From Flavobacteriaceae bacterium (lineage in GTDB: Bacteria; Bacteroidota; Bacteroidia; Flavobacteriales; Flavobacteriaceae): a stretch of 6,428 nt of DNA. A program made the position numbers and the translations under genes. Of the stretch, positions 1 through 6,428 are shown in pieces (position 1 is the stretch's first letter; the number at the start of each line of letters is the position of its first letter). The notes under the pieces are model-generated. The model was not told the DNA's origin. It made no database searches and saw only the letters and a program-made list of their open reading frames with translations. The stretch is from the NCBI GenBank assembly GCA_947482805.1, contig CANKLK010000116.1, positions 1 through 6,428 on the forward strand, given 5' to 3'.

Positions 1-144
1 AAAAACTGCTTGGCAACTTTCTAAATTAGTTATATCTAAATCGGAAGAAGAACAGAAAACAAAATGAAGTTCTGGATAATTTTTTGCAATAAATTGCAAA
101 CTCTGACCTAATTGTCCGTTAGCTCCGGTAACTAAAACTACCAT
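1..144 (-). CDS. rfbD: dTDP-4-dehydrorhamnose reductase, N-terminal 48 residues (partial)
   Basis: This is the beginning of a gene that runs off the left edge. Translating the minus strand from the ATG at 144-142 gives 48 open codons starting MVVLVTGANGQLGQSL. That is the beta1-glycine-loop of an NAD(P)-binding Rossmann fold (GxxGxxG at residues 7-13), with the TGANGQLG form typical of RfbD/RmlD. It is followed by a CSSSDLDITN stretch (residues 31-40), matching the conserved D-(L/I)-D-(I/L)-T segment of the family. RfbD reduces dTDP-4-keto-L-rhamnose to dTDP-L-rhamnose in the cytoplasm, the last step of the pathway. The start codon lies inside the end of rfbC (7-bp overlap, ATGGTAG), which suggests translational coupling. 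The catalytic Tyr-Lys pair and the substrate half lie outside the window. Family assignment rests on the N-terminal motif plus the rfbA-rfbC context; another short-chain sugar-nucleotide reductase is unlikely. Confidence 0.9.
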   Translation of the reverse strand, partial: MVVLVTGANGQLGQSLQFIAKNYPELHFVFCSSSDLDITNLESCQAVF

Positions 145-689
145 GCTTTTTTGGCGTTTTCTAAATTGGGTTGTACTTTATCTTTTTCAGAAATAATTAA
201 GTTTTCCGTTGGGAAACCCCAATCAATATTGATGGTTTGATCATTATAACTGATTCCTCCTTCTGATTCTTTTTTATAAAAATTATCACATTTATAGAAA
301 AATGTCGCAGTATCACTCAACACTAAAAAACCATGAGCAAATCCTCTTGGAACAAAAAACTGTGTTTGATTTTCTCCGGATAAAAGTACGGCTTCATATT
401 GTCCAAATGTTGGTGAATTGGGTCTGATATCAACCGCAACGTCTAGAACTTCTCCCTGCAAAACTCTTACTAATTTAGCCTGAGCATGTTCTCCGGTTTG
501 ATAATGCATCCCGCGCAAAACTCCTTTGGATGAATAGGACTGATTGTCTTGTACAAAATGAACTTGTTGGTTCACTCCTTTTTGAAAAGTGTTTTCATTA
601 AAACTTTCCATAAAATACCCGCGTTCGTCGAGGATTATTTTTGGTTCAATTATAAAACAGCCTTCAAGTTTGGTTGGAATAAAATTCAT
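138..689 (-). CDS. rfbC: dTDP-4-dehydrorhamnose 3,5-epimerase
   Basis: A 183-residue cupin-fold enzyme of the usual family length. It epimerises C3 and C5 of dTDP-4-keto-6-deoxy-D-glucose to give dTDP-4-keto-L-rhamnose. Visible family marks are DERGYFMESF (residues 21-30), the VLRGMHYQ block (57-64) carrying the catalytic His62, K72 in the following strand, the FFVPRGFAHGF cupin strand (111-121), and FFYKCDNFY (130-138) with Tyr132 in the place of the conserved general-acid tyrosine. Asp170 near the end is a candidate for the Asp that pairs with the catalytic His. Residue roles come from knowledge of RmlC and were placed by eye. The ATG is 3 bp after the rfbA stop, and the last codons overlap the rfbD start. 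The leader is A/T-rich with no Shine-Dalgarno site, as expected for Bacteroidetes. The gene appears intact. Confidence 0.96.
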   Translation of the reverse strand: MNFIPTKLEGCFIIEPKIILDERGYFMESFNENTFQKGVNQQVHFVQDNQSYSSKGVLRGMHYQTGEHAQAKLVRVLQGEVLDVAVDIRPNSPTFGQYEAVLLSGENQTQFFVPRGFAHGFLVLSDTATFFYKCDNFYKKESEGGISYNDQTINIDWGFPTENLIISEKDKVQPNLENAKKAW

Positions 690-692
690 ATC

Positions 693-1550
693 TTAAATCA
701 AACTAAGTAAGTGTTTGCCATAACCGCTTTTTAAAAGTGGTTGGGCTAATTTTTCTAACTGTTTTGCATCGATGAAGCCCATTCTATAGGCGGCTTCTTC
801 AATGGCTCCAATTTTTAATCCCTGACGTTCTTCAATTACCTGAACGAACTGTCCGGCCTGCATCAACGATTGAAATGTTCCCGTGTCAAGCCAAGCTGTT
901 CCTCTATCGAGTATGCTTACTTTGAGTTTTCCTCTTTTCAAATATTCTTTATTTACATCCGTAATTTCAAGTTCACCTCGATGGCTTGGTCTAATATTCG
1001 CTGAGATTTCTACAACATCATTGTCATAAAAATAAATACCCGGAACAGCAAAATTTGATTTAGGCTCTTCGGGTTTTTCTTCAATAGAAAGTACTTTCCC
1101 ATCTTTATCAAAATCGACTACACCATATCTTTCAGGATCATGAACATGGTAGGCATAAATGATTCCTCCATCCGGATTATTATTCGCTAACAATAAATCA
1201 GATAATCCTGTCCCGTAAAAAATATTATCCCCCAATACCAGGGCAACTTTATCTTTTCCGATAAAATCTTTTCCTATAATGAAAGCTTCTGCAAGACCAT
1301 TTGGATTTTCCTGAACAGCATATTCAAATCGACAACCCAAACTTTTTCCATCTCCTAGTAATTGCCTAAATAATGGTAAATCATGAGGTGTTGATATAAT
1401 TAAAATTTCATTAATCCCAGACCACATTAAAGTGGATAGTGGATAATAAATCATTGGTTTATCATAAATCGGCATCAACTGTTTGCTTACTGCTAAAGTC
1501 AACGGATGCAATCTTGTTCCTGATCCACCGGCCAATATAATTCCTTTCAT
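693..1550 (-). CDS. rfbA: Glucose-1-phosphate thymidylyltransferase
   Basis: A 285-residue sugar-nucleotidyltransferase, close to the usual RmlA length of about 290. It joins dTTP and glucose-1-phosphate to make dTDP-glucose, the entry step to dTDP-L-rhamnose. Conserved elements are the nucleotide-binding LAGGSGTRL (residues 6-14) with Arg13, [12 protein letters not shown] with Lys23, LGDNIFYG (106-113) with the metal-binding Asp108, EEKP (157-160) with the sugar-phosphate lysine, GELEITDVN (192-200), and WLDTGT (220-225) with the second metal-binding Asp222. Its C-terminal tail fits the short RmlA class with no extra acyl- or acetyltransferase domain. Start: ATG 6 bp after the wzz-like stop (TAG then GTTGTT then ATG). 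It sits between the chain-length gene and rfbC, so one transcript probably serves all of them. Feedback inhibition by dTDP-L-rhamnose is known for the family but cannot be read from the sequence. Confidence 0.97.
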   Translation of the reverse strand: MKGIILAGGSGTRLHPLTLAVSKQLMPIYDKPMIYYPLSTLMWSGINEILIISTPHDLPLFRQLLGDGKSLGCRFEYAVQENPNGLAEAFIIGKDFIGKDKVALVLGDNIFYGTGLSDLLLANNNPDGGIIYAYHVHDPERYGVVDFDKDGKVLSIEEKPEEPKSNFAVPGIYFYDNDVVEISANIRPSHRGELEITDVNKEYLKRGKLKVSILDRGTAWLDTGTFQSLMQAGQFVQVIEERQGLKIGAIEEAAYRMGFIDAKQLEKLAQPLLKSGYGKHLLSLI

Positions 1551-1556
1551 AACAAC

Positions 1557-2564
1557 CTATTTTGATGCTAATTTTACAGATTGTCTTCTGTAAAAATTCT
1601 TGAACATATTAATACCAATAAAAGCAAAAAACAGTAATAATGGAATTACCAGTTTCATTTTTCCGTTTATTCCTTTTGTGTTTTTAACATTGATTACACT
1701 GCTGTTTTTCATTATAATTTGTACATAGTTCACCAAGTCCATTCTTTGTCCGCCCAATTCACCAATGAGATTGTTTTTAGTCTTAATGATTTCATTCAGT
1801 TGAGTATTTTCATTATAATACACTAATTTATCACTTTTTTGATTTTTCGTAGTTGTTGAAGAAAATTCATTTAACAAATTATCTATCTGTCCAATAATTG
1901 CTTCGTTTTGCTTCATTTTTGTTTTAATGTTATTTACATAAACATTTTGAACATTTTGATAATATTCGTTTTGGTTCAAGTAAGTCATTAAAGGTTCTAT
2001 CATACTTTTATTAGTAACAAAACCTATTGTGCTGATGTGAATAATGTGCCGCCCGTAATTTTTACTTGTTGTCTTTTCCTTAATTACCTTATTGATGTCA
2101 CCATCTTCAGAAAGTAATTTTACTAACTCAAAGTTTTGAGTATTTTGAGCATTGTTAGCCAAACTTGTGTTACTGTTCACAAAGTTGTAGATGTCTATAA
2201 TTGGTTCTATTTCTATTTGTCCCAATGATTTTGGCTTTTGGATTCCAATTGATTTCAGAAAAACAGTATCCTGTTCTTTAATTTTAGACTCAAGTAAGTC
2301 GATTTTATCATATAAATAATCCGTGCTGCCAAAATTAGGAGCCACTATTATCTCGTGACCATAAGAATTAGATGTTTTATCAAGGTAATAACCTATAGCT
2401 ACTCCAATAATTAACAAAGAAATAAAAATAACTATATTCCTTTTTATGTATAAGATACCTGAAAAAATAGAATTGGAAAGGCCTTCAAAAAAATCCCCTA
2501 TTTTCTTAGAAATCTGTGACAAATCAATTTCCTGATTGTCATTATTTTGAGATGTTGCGCTCAT
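1557..2564 (-). CDS. Wzz-like chain-length determinant / polysaccharide co-polymerase family protein
   Basis: A 335-residue inner-membrane protein with Wzz topology. A polar cytoplasmic N-terminus (1-42) with the basic YIKRN just before the membrane is followed by a first hydrophobic segment (about 43-61, IVIFISLLIIGVAIGYYL), a periplasmic region of about 240 residues, a second hydrophobic segment (about 304-322, LVIPLLLFFAFIGINMF) and a short basic tail FYRRQSVKLASK. Residues about 210-285 are rich in heptad-like I/L/N/Q/K patterns and are probably helical or coiled-coil, as in the long periplasmic helices of Wzz. Wzz proteins set O-antigen or capsule chain length by working with the Wzy polymerase. 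There is no C-terminal tyrosine-kinase domain, so it is not a Wzc-type fusion. The classic proline-rich motif before the second membrane segment is weak or absent; only one proline (P308) is nearby. Placement directly before rfbA supports the role. Sequence identity to known Wzz proteins is not obvious by eye, so the call rests on topology and context. Confidence 0.72.
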   Translation of the reverse strand: MSATSQNNDNQEIDLSQISKKIGDFFEGLSNSIFSGILYIKRNIVIFISLLIIGVAIGYYLDKTSNSYGHEIIVAPNFGSTDYLYDKIDLLESKIKEQDTVFLKSIGIQKPKSLGQIEIEPIIDIYNFVNSNTSLANNAQNTQNFELVKLLSEDGDINKVIKEKTTSKNYGRHIIHISTIGFVTNKSMIEPLMTYLNQNEYYQNVQNVYVNNIKTKMKQNEAIIGQIDNLLNEFSSTTTKNQKSDKLVYYNENTQLNEIIKTKNNLIGELGGQRMDLVNYVQIIMKNSSVINVKNTKGINGKMKLVIPLLLFFAFIGINMFKNFYRRQSVKLASK

Positions 2565-2571
2565 AAAAATT

Positions 2572-4266
2572 TTATTTTACGTTAAAAATTTGTTCTAATA
2601 TTTTAATGGTAATCAAATAAGTAGGTTTTACTCCTGTTGTGCCTAAACCTCCTGAGGCCAAAGTACTTCCTGTTTCTAATGGATTATCAGAAGCATAATA
2701 GGCATATCTTACTTTCACATCTTGTGGAATGCTTTTCCTAATTTTTGATGCCGATTGAATGGCTTTCTGATAATAAGCACCTTCCATTTCTAGCCCAATA
2801 ACTTCCCAGGTTGACTCGTGGAAAAACTTCAATAAATCTTTATTCTGGAGCGACGTTCCCAAAACGGTAACCATTGGTCCGGAAAAAACGGCTATTCCAT
2901 TTCCTTCAAACATTTCAGCAGTCAATTCATTTTCAAAAGGATAATTATCGGCTGTTCCTTCATTGATATGTGCTGAAGGAATCATAATGTCGCCTTTTCC
3001 GCCTTCCAAAATTCCTGCTTTACCCATTATCGAAACTGATGCTACATTCATGAAAGTTATGTTTTTGCCTTCTTTGTATGGTTTTAATAATTCATCAATA
3101 GTTTCAAATGCCTGTTCGCCGAAAGCATAATCCATTACAATTAAAACCGGACTTTCGTTACCAACTTTCGCTTTTGGAAAACTGGTTTTTGCCCAATCTA
3201 TTTTGGCTGTATCAAATAGCTGAACGTCGATATTGGTTCCCGATGCATCATCCGGAAGTGATATCATTCCTTGCTTTAAAGCAACATCTTCTACTTTCTT
3301 CCGAACATCATTTGCGTCAAATTTACTCAATTCTTCATAAATAAAGAAATCTGATTTATCCTTGAATTTGGTTTTTAAAACATTCGTCGCAAAAATGGAA
3401 TTCATCACACTGTGCATATTGGCACTAATAACATGAATCGGTCTTTCGAGAAGATTATTGGCTTTCAATACTTCTTTAATGTTGTTTGCCCAAATTTCTC
3501 CATGAATATGATGCCCTAGTCTTTCTCTTAAAATTGGACTAAAAGTGATTGTTCTTTTATTGTTTTCGACAACTTCTTCTATGGCTAATTTTCCAAGCCA
3601 ATAAATAACATGCAAGAATCGATCTGGTTTTTCTTTGGTAGCAAAATCTTCGTAAATATCTAATACTTCCGAAAAACTTCGGCCTAAAACATTAGCTGCA
3701 TGAGATATTGCAATTTCTTTTTCTACTAAAGTAAGCTTCTTGTTTTGTAAAACTGTTTCGCCTAGTTTTTCCCAATCTCGTGTTACCTCAACCTCAACCT
3801 CGTCTAATAAAACTCTGTTTTTTATCTTATGAGATTCTATAAAAATAAAAGTTAAATGCGTCAAAATATCATAGATGTCTGAACGTCCACGTGTAATTTC
3901 AACATTCATTTGTTCCTTATCAATGCGATAGCAATTTCTTCTTCGTTTTGGCGGAACAATGGCCTGAAAATGTGATTTTGAATAGCCTTCGTCTGAAGTT
4001 AAATTTATAAAACGGCACTCTTCAATGCCTACAGGAAGCCTTTCAATTACATAAAGCAAACCGCTTAGTTCTACTTTTTCTTCTGCAATACTTCCGTAAA
4101 TTTCTGGCCTTAGAGAAAGCAAGGCTTCTCTTAAAGTTTCACCCGAAACACCCATTGGTTTATAGAAACCTCTGTTGAATAAATGTCTCATGGTAATGTA
4201 CAATCGTTCAATAGCTGCCGACGATTCTTGCGCCCTAGAGCGCGAAATATTTTTAATTTCCTTCAT
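2572..4266 (-). CDS. Large AMP-nucleosidase-like protein (nucleoside phosphorylase-type C-terminal domain; probable DUF6909 family)
   Basis: A 564-residue protein with no signal peptide or membrane segment, so probably cytoplasmic. The C-terminal part (about 370-564) has marks of the PNP/UDP phosphorylase fold. They are VLIVMDYAFGEQAFE (374-388), GKAGILEGGKGDIMIPSAH (415-433, like the G-x-G...GDIVIP strand), LEMEGAYYQ (492-500) with the E-M-E ribose-binding motif, and YASDNP (524-529), where Asp527 fits the purine-contacting acid of AMP nucleosidase and purine phosphorylases. The N-terminal 300 residues, beginning with a helical stretch (RAQESSAAIERLYITMRHLF, 11-30), do not resemble E. coli Amn's N-terminal domain as far as I can judge. 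From memory, such Bacteroidetes proteins are annotated as AMP nucleosidase or DUF6909. The likely reaction is cleavage of the N-glycosidic bond of AMP or a related nucleotide, but substrate and activity are inferred. The gene follows a 40-bp gap with a possible promoter and precedes the wzz-like gene by 7 bp. Intact. Confidence 0.75.
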   Translation of the reverse strand: MKEIKNISRSRAQESSAAIERLYITMRHLFNRGFYKPMGVSGETLREALLSLRPEIYGSIAEEKVELSGLLYVIERLPVGIEECRFINLTSDEGYSKSHFQAIVPPKRRRNCYRIDKEQMNVEITRGRSDIYDILTHLTFIFIESHKIKNRVLLDEVEVEVTRDWEKLGETVLQNKKLTLVEKEIAISHAANVLGRSFSEVLDIYEDFATKEKPDRFLHVIYWLGKLAIEEVVENNKRTITFSPILRERLGHHIHGEIWANNIKEVLKANNLLERPIHVISANMHSVMNSIFATNVLKTKFKDKSDFFIYEELSKFDANDVRKKVEDVALKQGMISLPDDASGTNIDVQLFDTAKIDWAKTSFPKAKVGNESPVLIVMDYAFGEQAFETIDELLKPYKEGKNITFMNVASVSIMGKAGILEGGKGDIMIPSAHINEGTADNYPFENELTAEMFEGNGIAVFSGPMVTVLGTSLQNKDLLKFFHESTWEVIGLEMEGAYYQKAIQSASKIRKSIPQDVKVRYAYYASDNPLETGSTLASGGLGTTGVKPTYLITIKILEQIFNVK

Positions 4267-4286
4267 TAAATTGTTTTTCTAACCAT

Positions 4287-4320
4287 CAAATATAGGTTTT
4301 TTGTTTTTAGTTGGTCAGAA
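4287..4320 (-). promoter_or_regulatory. Possible Bacteroidetes-type promoter upstream of the nucleosidase-like gene
   Basis: On the minus strand, 4294-4287 reads TATATTTG, an exact match to the Bacteroidetes -7 consensus TAnnTTTG. At 4320-4316 the strand reads TTCTG, which contains TCTG, one mismatch from the TTTG -33 element; it is separated from the -7 box by 21 bases (4315-4295), a normal spacing. The -7 box ends 20 bp before the ATG at 4266, leaving a short leader. This is the longest gap in the window (40 bp), so it is the natural place for an internal start. The -33 element overlaps the last codons of the upstream gene. The match is short and the DNA AT-rich, so chance is possible. Confidence 0.35.
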
Positions 4321-5182
4321 TTAGGTTTATTGCCGGTTCGTATACCCTGATTTTATCTGATGGATTGGCAATATCCTGTTTGGTTTGTTTGCTCCATTTT
4401 CCACCTGAAAAGGTGTAGATAAAATCCCTTTCTACATAATTGTAAAGTACATAAGGGAAATACATTTTCTGAATTGCAGTTGCTTTGTTATTCGAATCAA
4501 CAACTTCCTTTTCCAATTTGTTTTTTTCGATGATCAGCTTCTCAAAGCCCACGAATAATCCAGACTTGAGGAATCTTAAATTGAAATCCACAACATTGAA
4601 ATAGCCCTTCTTGACTCCTTTCCTTACCGAAACCAAATAGTCTTTCTTCAGTAGTTCTTCGCCCGGTGAACCATCTGGATTAACTCCGTAAAAATGGATT
4701 TTAAAACTACTGCTTTCCAATTGGCTATCGGTGATTATCGCGACTTGCTTTATGTATTTGGTCTTTTTGTATTTTGGGTCGTATGGGAAAAATTTGGCGT
4801 CAATCCGTGGCCCATTTTCGAATGCCTGGTAACTTTCGATTTTTACTTTTCCAATTTCGATTTGCCTGGTTTCAAATCGTTTTTCGATGACAACTTCGCT
4901 CAATTCAAATGCGTTTATTTTTAAAATTACTTTTTCCGATTCTGATGCTTTTACTGTTTTCTTTTCATAACCCAATGCTGAAAAAATAAGGTTTTTATTT
5001 GGTTCACAATTAATCGTGAATTCGCCATTTTCTTCTGAAGTTGTGCTGTTGTTTTCATTTTCGACCCAGATGTTTACATATGAAATAGGTTTGCTGAATT
5101 CATCAACTACAATTCCTTTGACCTGTGCCATAACAGTAACAGAAATTAAAAGCAATAATACTAACAGTCTATTTTCTTTCAT
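4307..5182 (-). CDS. Secreted protein with CarboxypepD_reg-like domain, function unknown
   Basis: A 291-residue exported protein. Residues 1-20 are a Sec signal peptide (MKENRLLVLLLLISVTVMAQ; short basic start, leucine-rich core, probable cut near the MA-Q site). There is no lipobox cysteine. Residues about 21-100 are a carboxypeptidase-regulatory-like beta-sandwich: VKGIVVDEFSKPISYVNIWV, then TSEENGEFTIN, then LIFSALGYEKKTV, ending in the LSEVVIE that closes these domains in TonB-linked and other Bacteroidetes surface proteins. Residues about 125-291 form a second beta-rich region with FKIHFYGVNPDGSPGEELL (160-178), a pattern I have seen in other Bacteroidetes proteins of this type but cannot name. 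It has no TonB plug or barrel and no type IX sorting tail, so it is probably periplasmic or tethered to the outer membrane by a partner. The ATG lies 7 bp after the GH3 stop, so the two genes are probably co-transcribed. No catalytic motif is visible. Confidence 0.8.
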   Translation of the reverse strand: MKENRLLVLLLLISVTVMAQVKGIVVDEFSKPISYVNIWVENENNSTTSEENGEFTINCEPNKNLIFSALGYEKKTVKASESEKVILKINAFELSEVVIEKRFETRQIEIGKVKIESYQAFENGPRIDAKFFPYDPKYKKTKYIKQVAIITDSQLESSSFKIHFYGVNPDGSPGEELLKKDYLVSVRKGVKKGYFNVVDFNLRFLKSGLFVGFEKLIIEKNKLEKEVVDSNNKATAIQKMYFPYVLYNYVERDFIYTFSGGKWSKQTKQDIANPSDKIRVYEPAINLILTN

Positions 5183-5189
5183 CTATTTT

Positions 5190-6428
5190 CTATTCTCTCT
5201 TTAACAAATCTGCTATTTTCCTATCGTTACTCAATCTCGGGATTTTGTTTTGTCCTCCTAATTTTCCTATCGATTTCATGTATTCCTGAAAGCCGTTTTT
5301 TGAAACTTTAGAAATAACCAATGTTTTTAAAACTTTCCCAACAATTAAATCATCGTAATAGCTGTTTTGTTTACGCATTTCGTTATCGATTTTCAAAGCA
5401 AATGCTGAAAGATTTTCGGGTTCGTTTTCAAACTCTATAAACCATTCGTGATACGGTAATCCTGAATTTGGTGCAATCTGTGGCGCCACAGTAAATTCGT
5501 TTATACGAATGTTGGAATTTTCCATCGCTTCTTTCAAAGCGCATTCAACTTCTTTGCCAATAACATGCTCACCAAAAGCAGAAATATAATGTTTGATTCG
5601 GCCCGAAACAATTACACGATAGGGTTTCAAGCTAGTGAACTGAATTGTGTCGCCAATATTGTAAGCCCAAAGTCCGGCATTGGTAGAAATAATTAAAACA
5701 TAATTGACATGTAACTCGACTTCGCCAATGGTATATCTTCTTGGGTTTTCAATAAAAAATTCTTCTGATTTTACAAATTCATAAAAAATTCCCGAGTTCA
5801 AAAGCAGCAACATTCCTTTGGCTGCCTGCGAATCCTGATAAGCAAAAAAACCTTCCGAAGCGGGAAACAATTCAATTGAATCTACTTTTCTTCCGATTAG
5901 ATTTTCAAACTTGGCGCGATAAGGTTCGTAGTTTACACCACCATAAATAAACAGGTTGAAGTTTTTGAAAATTTCTCCAACTGGTTTGGCTTCGCCCAAT
6001 TCGCCTGCGGCTCGGGTGTTCCCTTTTTGTTCCAATTTCTCAAAGTACATCTGAACCCAAGACGGAATTCCCGAAATCACGGTCATGTTTTCGTTGAACG
6101 TTTCTTCAACTATTGCATCGACTTTGGTTTCCCAATCTTCGATGCAATTGGTCTCCCAGCTTGGCATTCGATTCTTTTGTAAATAGTTAGGAACAAAATG
6201 CGCCACAATTCCGGAAAGTCTTCCGAGTTTAATTCCGTTTTTTTCTTCCAAAATTGGACTTCCTTGAAGGAAAATCATTTTGCCATCAACAAAAGCTGTT
6301 TTTCCGGTTTCATGAATGTAATTTAGAATAGCATTTCTTGCCGCTTCGATATGAAATGGCATTGATTCTTTGGTTAACGGAATATATTTAGCGCCTGATG
6401 TCGTGCCTGAAGTTTTGGCAAAATAAAT
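5190..6428 (-). CDS. GH3-family protein (ANL-superfamily acyl-acid amido synthetase-like), 5'-truncated by the window
   Basis: The reading frame is open to the window edge, giving 412 residues. The ATG at 6362 is internal, because 22 upstream codons encode IYFAKTSGTTSGAKYIPLTK, containing the ATP/AMP-binding loop TSGTTSG (partial residues 6-12). Other GH3 landmarks are YGGVNYEP (162-169), ASEGFF (190-195, equivalent to the SSE-x-FFG motif of plant GH3), WAYNIGD (254-260) with the ribose-contacting Asp, SGRIKHYISAFGEHV (275-289, hinge and C-terminal domain start), and a conserved-looking GGQNKIPR near the end (391-398). Plant GH3 enzymes adenylate acids such as indole-acetate or jasmonate and join them to amino acids. 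Bacterial members of about 500 residues are common in Bacteroidetes, and their substrates are largely unknown. About 90 N-terminal residues are missing here. No signal peptide can be assessed. It is the first gene seen on this transcript; any promoter lies outside the window. Confidence 0.92.
   Translation of the reverse strand: MYFAKTSGTTSGAKYIPLTKESMPFHIEAARNAILNYIHETGKTAFVDGKMIFLQGSPILEEKNGIKLGRLSGIVAHFVPNYLQKNRMPSWETNCIEDWETKVDAIVEETFNENMTVISGIPSWVQMYFEKLEQKGNTRAAGELGEAKPVGEIFKNFNLFIYGGVNYEPYRAKFENLIGRKVDSIELFPASEGFFAYQDSQAAKGMLLLLNSGIFYEFVKSEEFFIENPRRYTIGEVELHVNYVLIISTNAGLWAYNIGDTIQFTSLKPYRVIVSGRIKHYISAFGEHVIGKEVECALKEAMENSNIRINEFTVAPQIAPNSGLPYHEWFIEFENEPENLSAFALKIDNEMRKQNSYYDDLIVGKVLKTLVISKVSKNGFQEYMKSIGKLGGQNKIPRLSNDRKIADLLKRE

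Noticed and set aside
3108..3344. Plus-strand open frame of 78 codons inside the nucleosidase-like gene
   Set aside because: It lies wholly opposite a strongly supported gene, has no recognisable domain or leader, and is best explained as an antisense shadow.
4267..4306. Rho-independent terminator in the 40-bp gap
   Set aside because: The only pairing found is a 4-bp AACC/GGTT stem with an AT loop and no following T-run on the minus strand. This is too weak to call.
4694..4924. Plus-strand open frame of 76 codons, Phe- and aromatic-rich
   Set aside because: Its composition is what the complement of Lys/Glu-rich codons in the secreted protein gene would give. There is no independent evidence for it.
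5016..5204. Plus-strand open frame of 62 codons with a hydrophobic end
   Set aside because: It is antisense to the signal peptide region of the secreted protein gene and the GH3 stop; the hydrophobic tail comes from the complement of the A-rich junction.
6360..6362. ATG at 6362 as the true start of the GH3 gene
   Set aside because: The frame stays open to the window edge, and the 22 upstream codons encode the conserved TSGTTSG nucleotide loop, so the real start lies outside the window.
1..6428. CRISPR array, insertion sequence, tRNA or riboswitch
   Set aside because: No regularly spaced repeats, transposase-like frames, terminal inverted repeats or cloverleaf-forming segments were seen. The gaps between genes are at most 40 bp, leaving no room for a structured leader.

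Overview
The window is AT-rich and densely packed, with every real gene on the minus strand, so the transcript reads from position 6428 down to 1. Protein content points to the Bacteroidetes, most likely Flavobacterium or a close relative. The evidence is a bacterial GH3-family protein, a secreted CarboxypepD_reg-like protein, a roughly 560-residue AMP-nucleosidase-like protein of the kind I associate with Bacteroidetes, A-rich leaders without Shine-Dalgarno sites, and a TAnnTTTG -7 element. The genus is an inference from protein style, not a measured match.

In transcription order the layout is: (1) a GH3-family ANL-fold protein whose 5' end lies beyond the window (5190-6428); (2) a secreted protein with a carboxypeptidase-regulatory-like domain (4307-5182), 7 bp later; (3) a 40-bp gap with the only plausible internal promoter; (4) a 564-residue protein with a nucleoside-phosphorylase/AMP-nucleosidase-type C-terminal domain (2572-4266); (5) a Wzz-like chain-length or polysaccharide co-polymerase protein (1557-2564), 7 bp later; (6) rfbA (693-1550), 6 bp later; (7) rfbC (138-689), 3 bp later; and (8) the first 48 codons of rfbD (1-144), overlapping rfbC by 7 bp.

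The left half belongs to surface polysaccharide synthesis. RfbA makes dTDP-glucose, RfbC epimerises the 4-keto-6-deoxy intermediate, RfbD reduces it to dTDP-L-rhamnose, and the Wzz-like protein probably sets O-antigen or capsule chain length. The 4,6-dehydratase rfbB is not here; it may lie further along beyond position 1 or elsewhere in the genome. The right half is a less understood trio (GH3, secreted beta-rich protein, nucleosidase-like protein). Tiny gaps join the nucleosidase-like gene to the polysaccharide genes, so it is probably co-transcribed with them.

There are no tRNA or rRNA genes, CRISPR arrays, insertion sequences or broken genes, and no gene-free stretch longer than 40 bp. 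I see no clear new system. The most interesting item is the large nucleosidase-like protein with an unrecognised N-terminal half, placed at the head of a polysaccharide operon.
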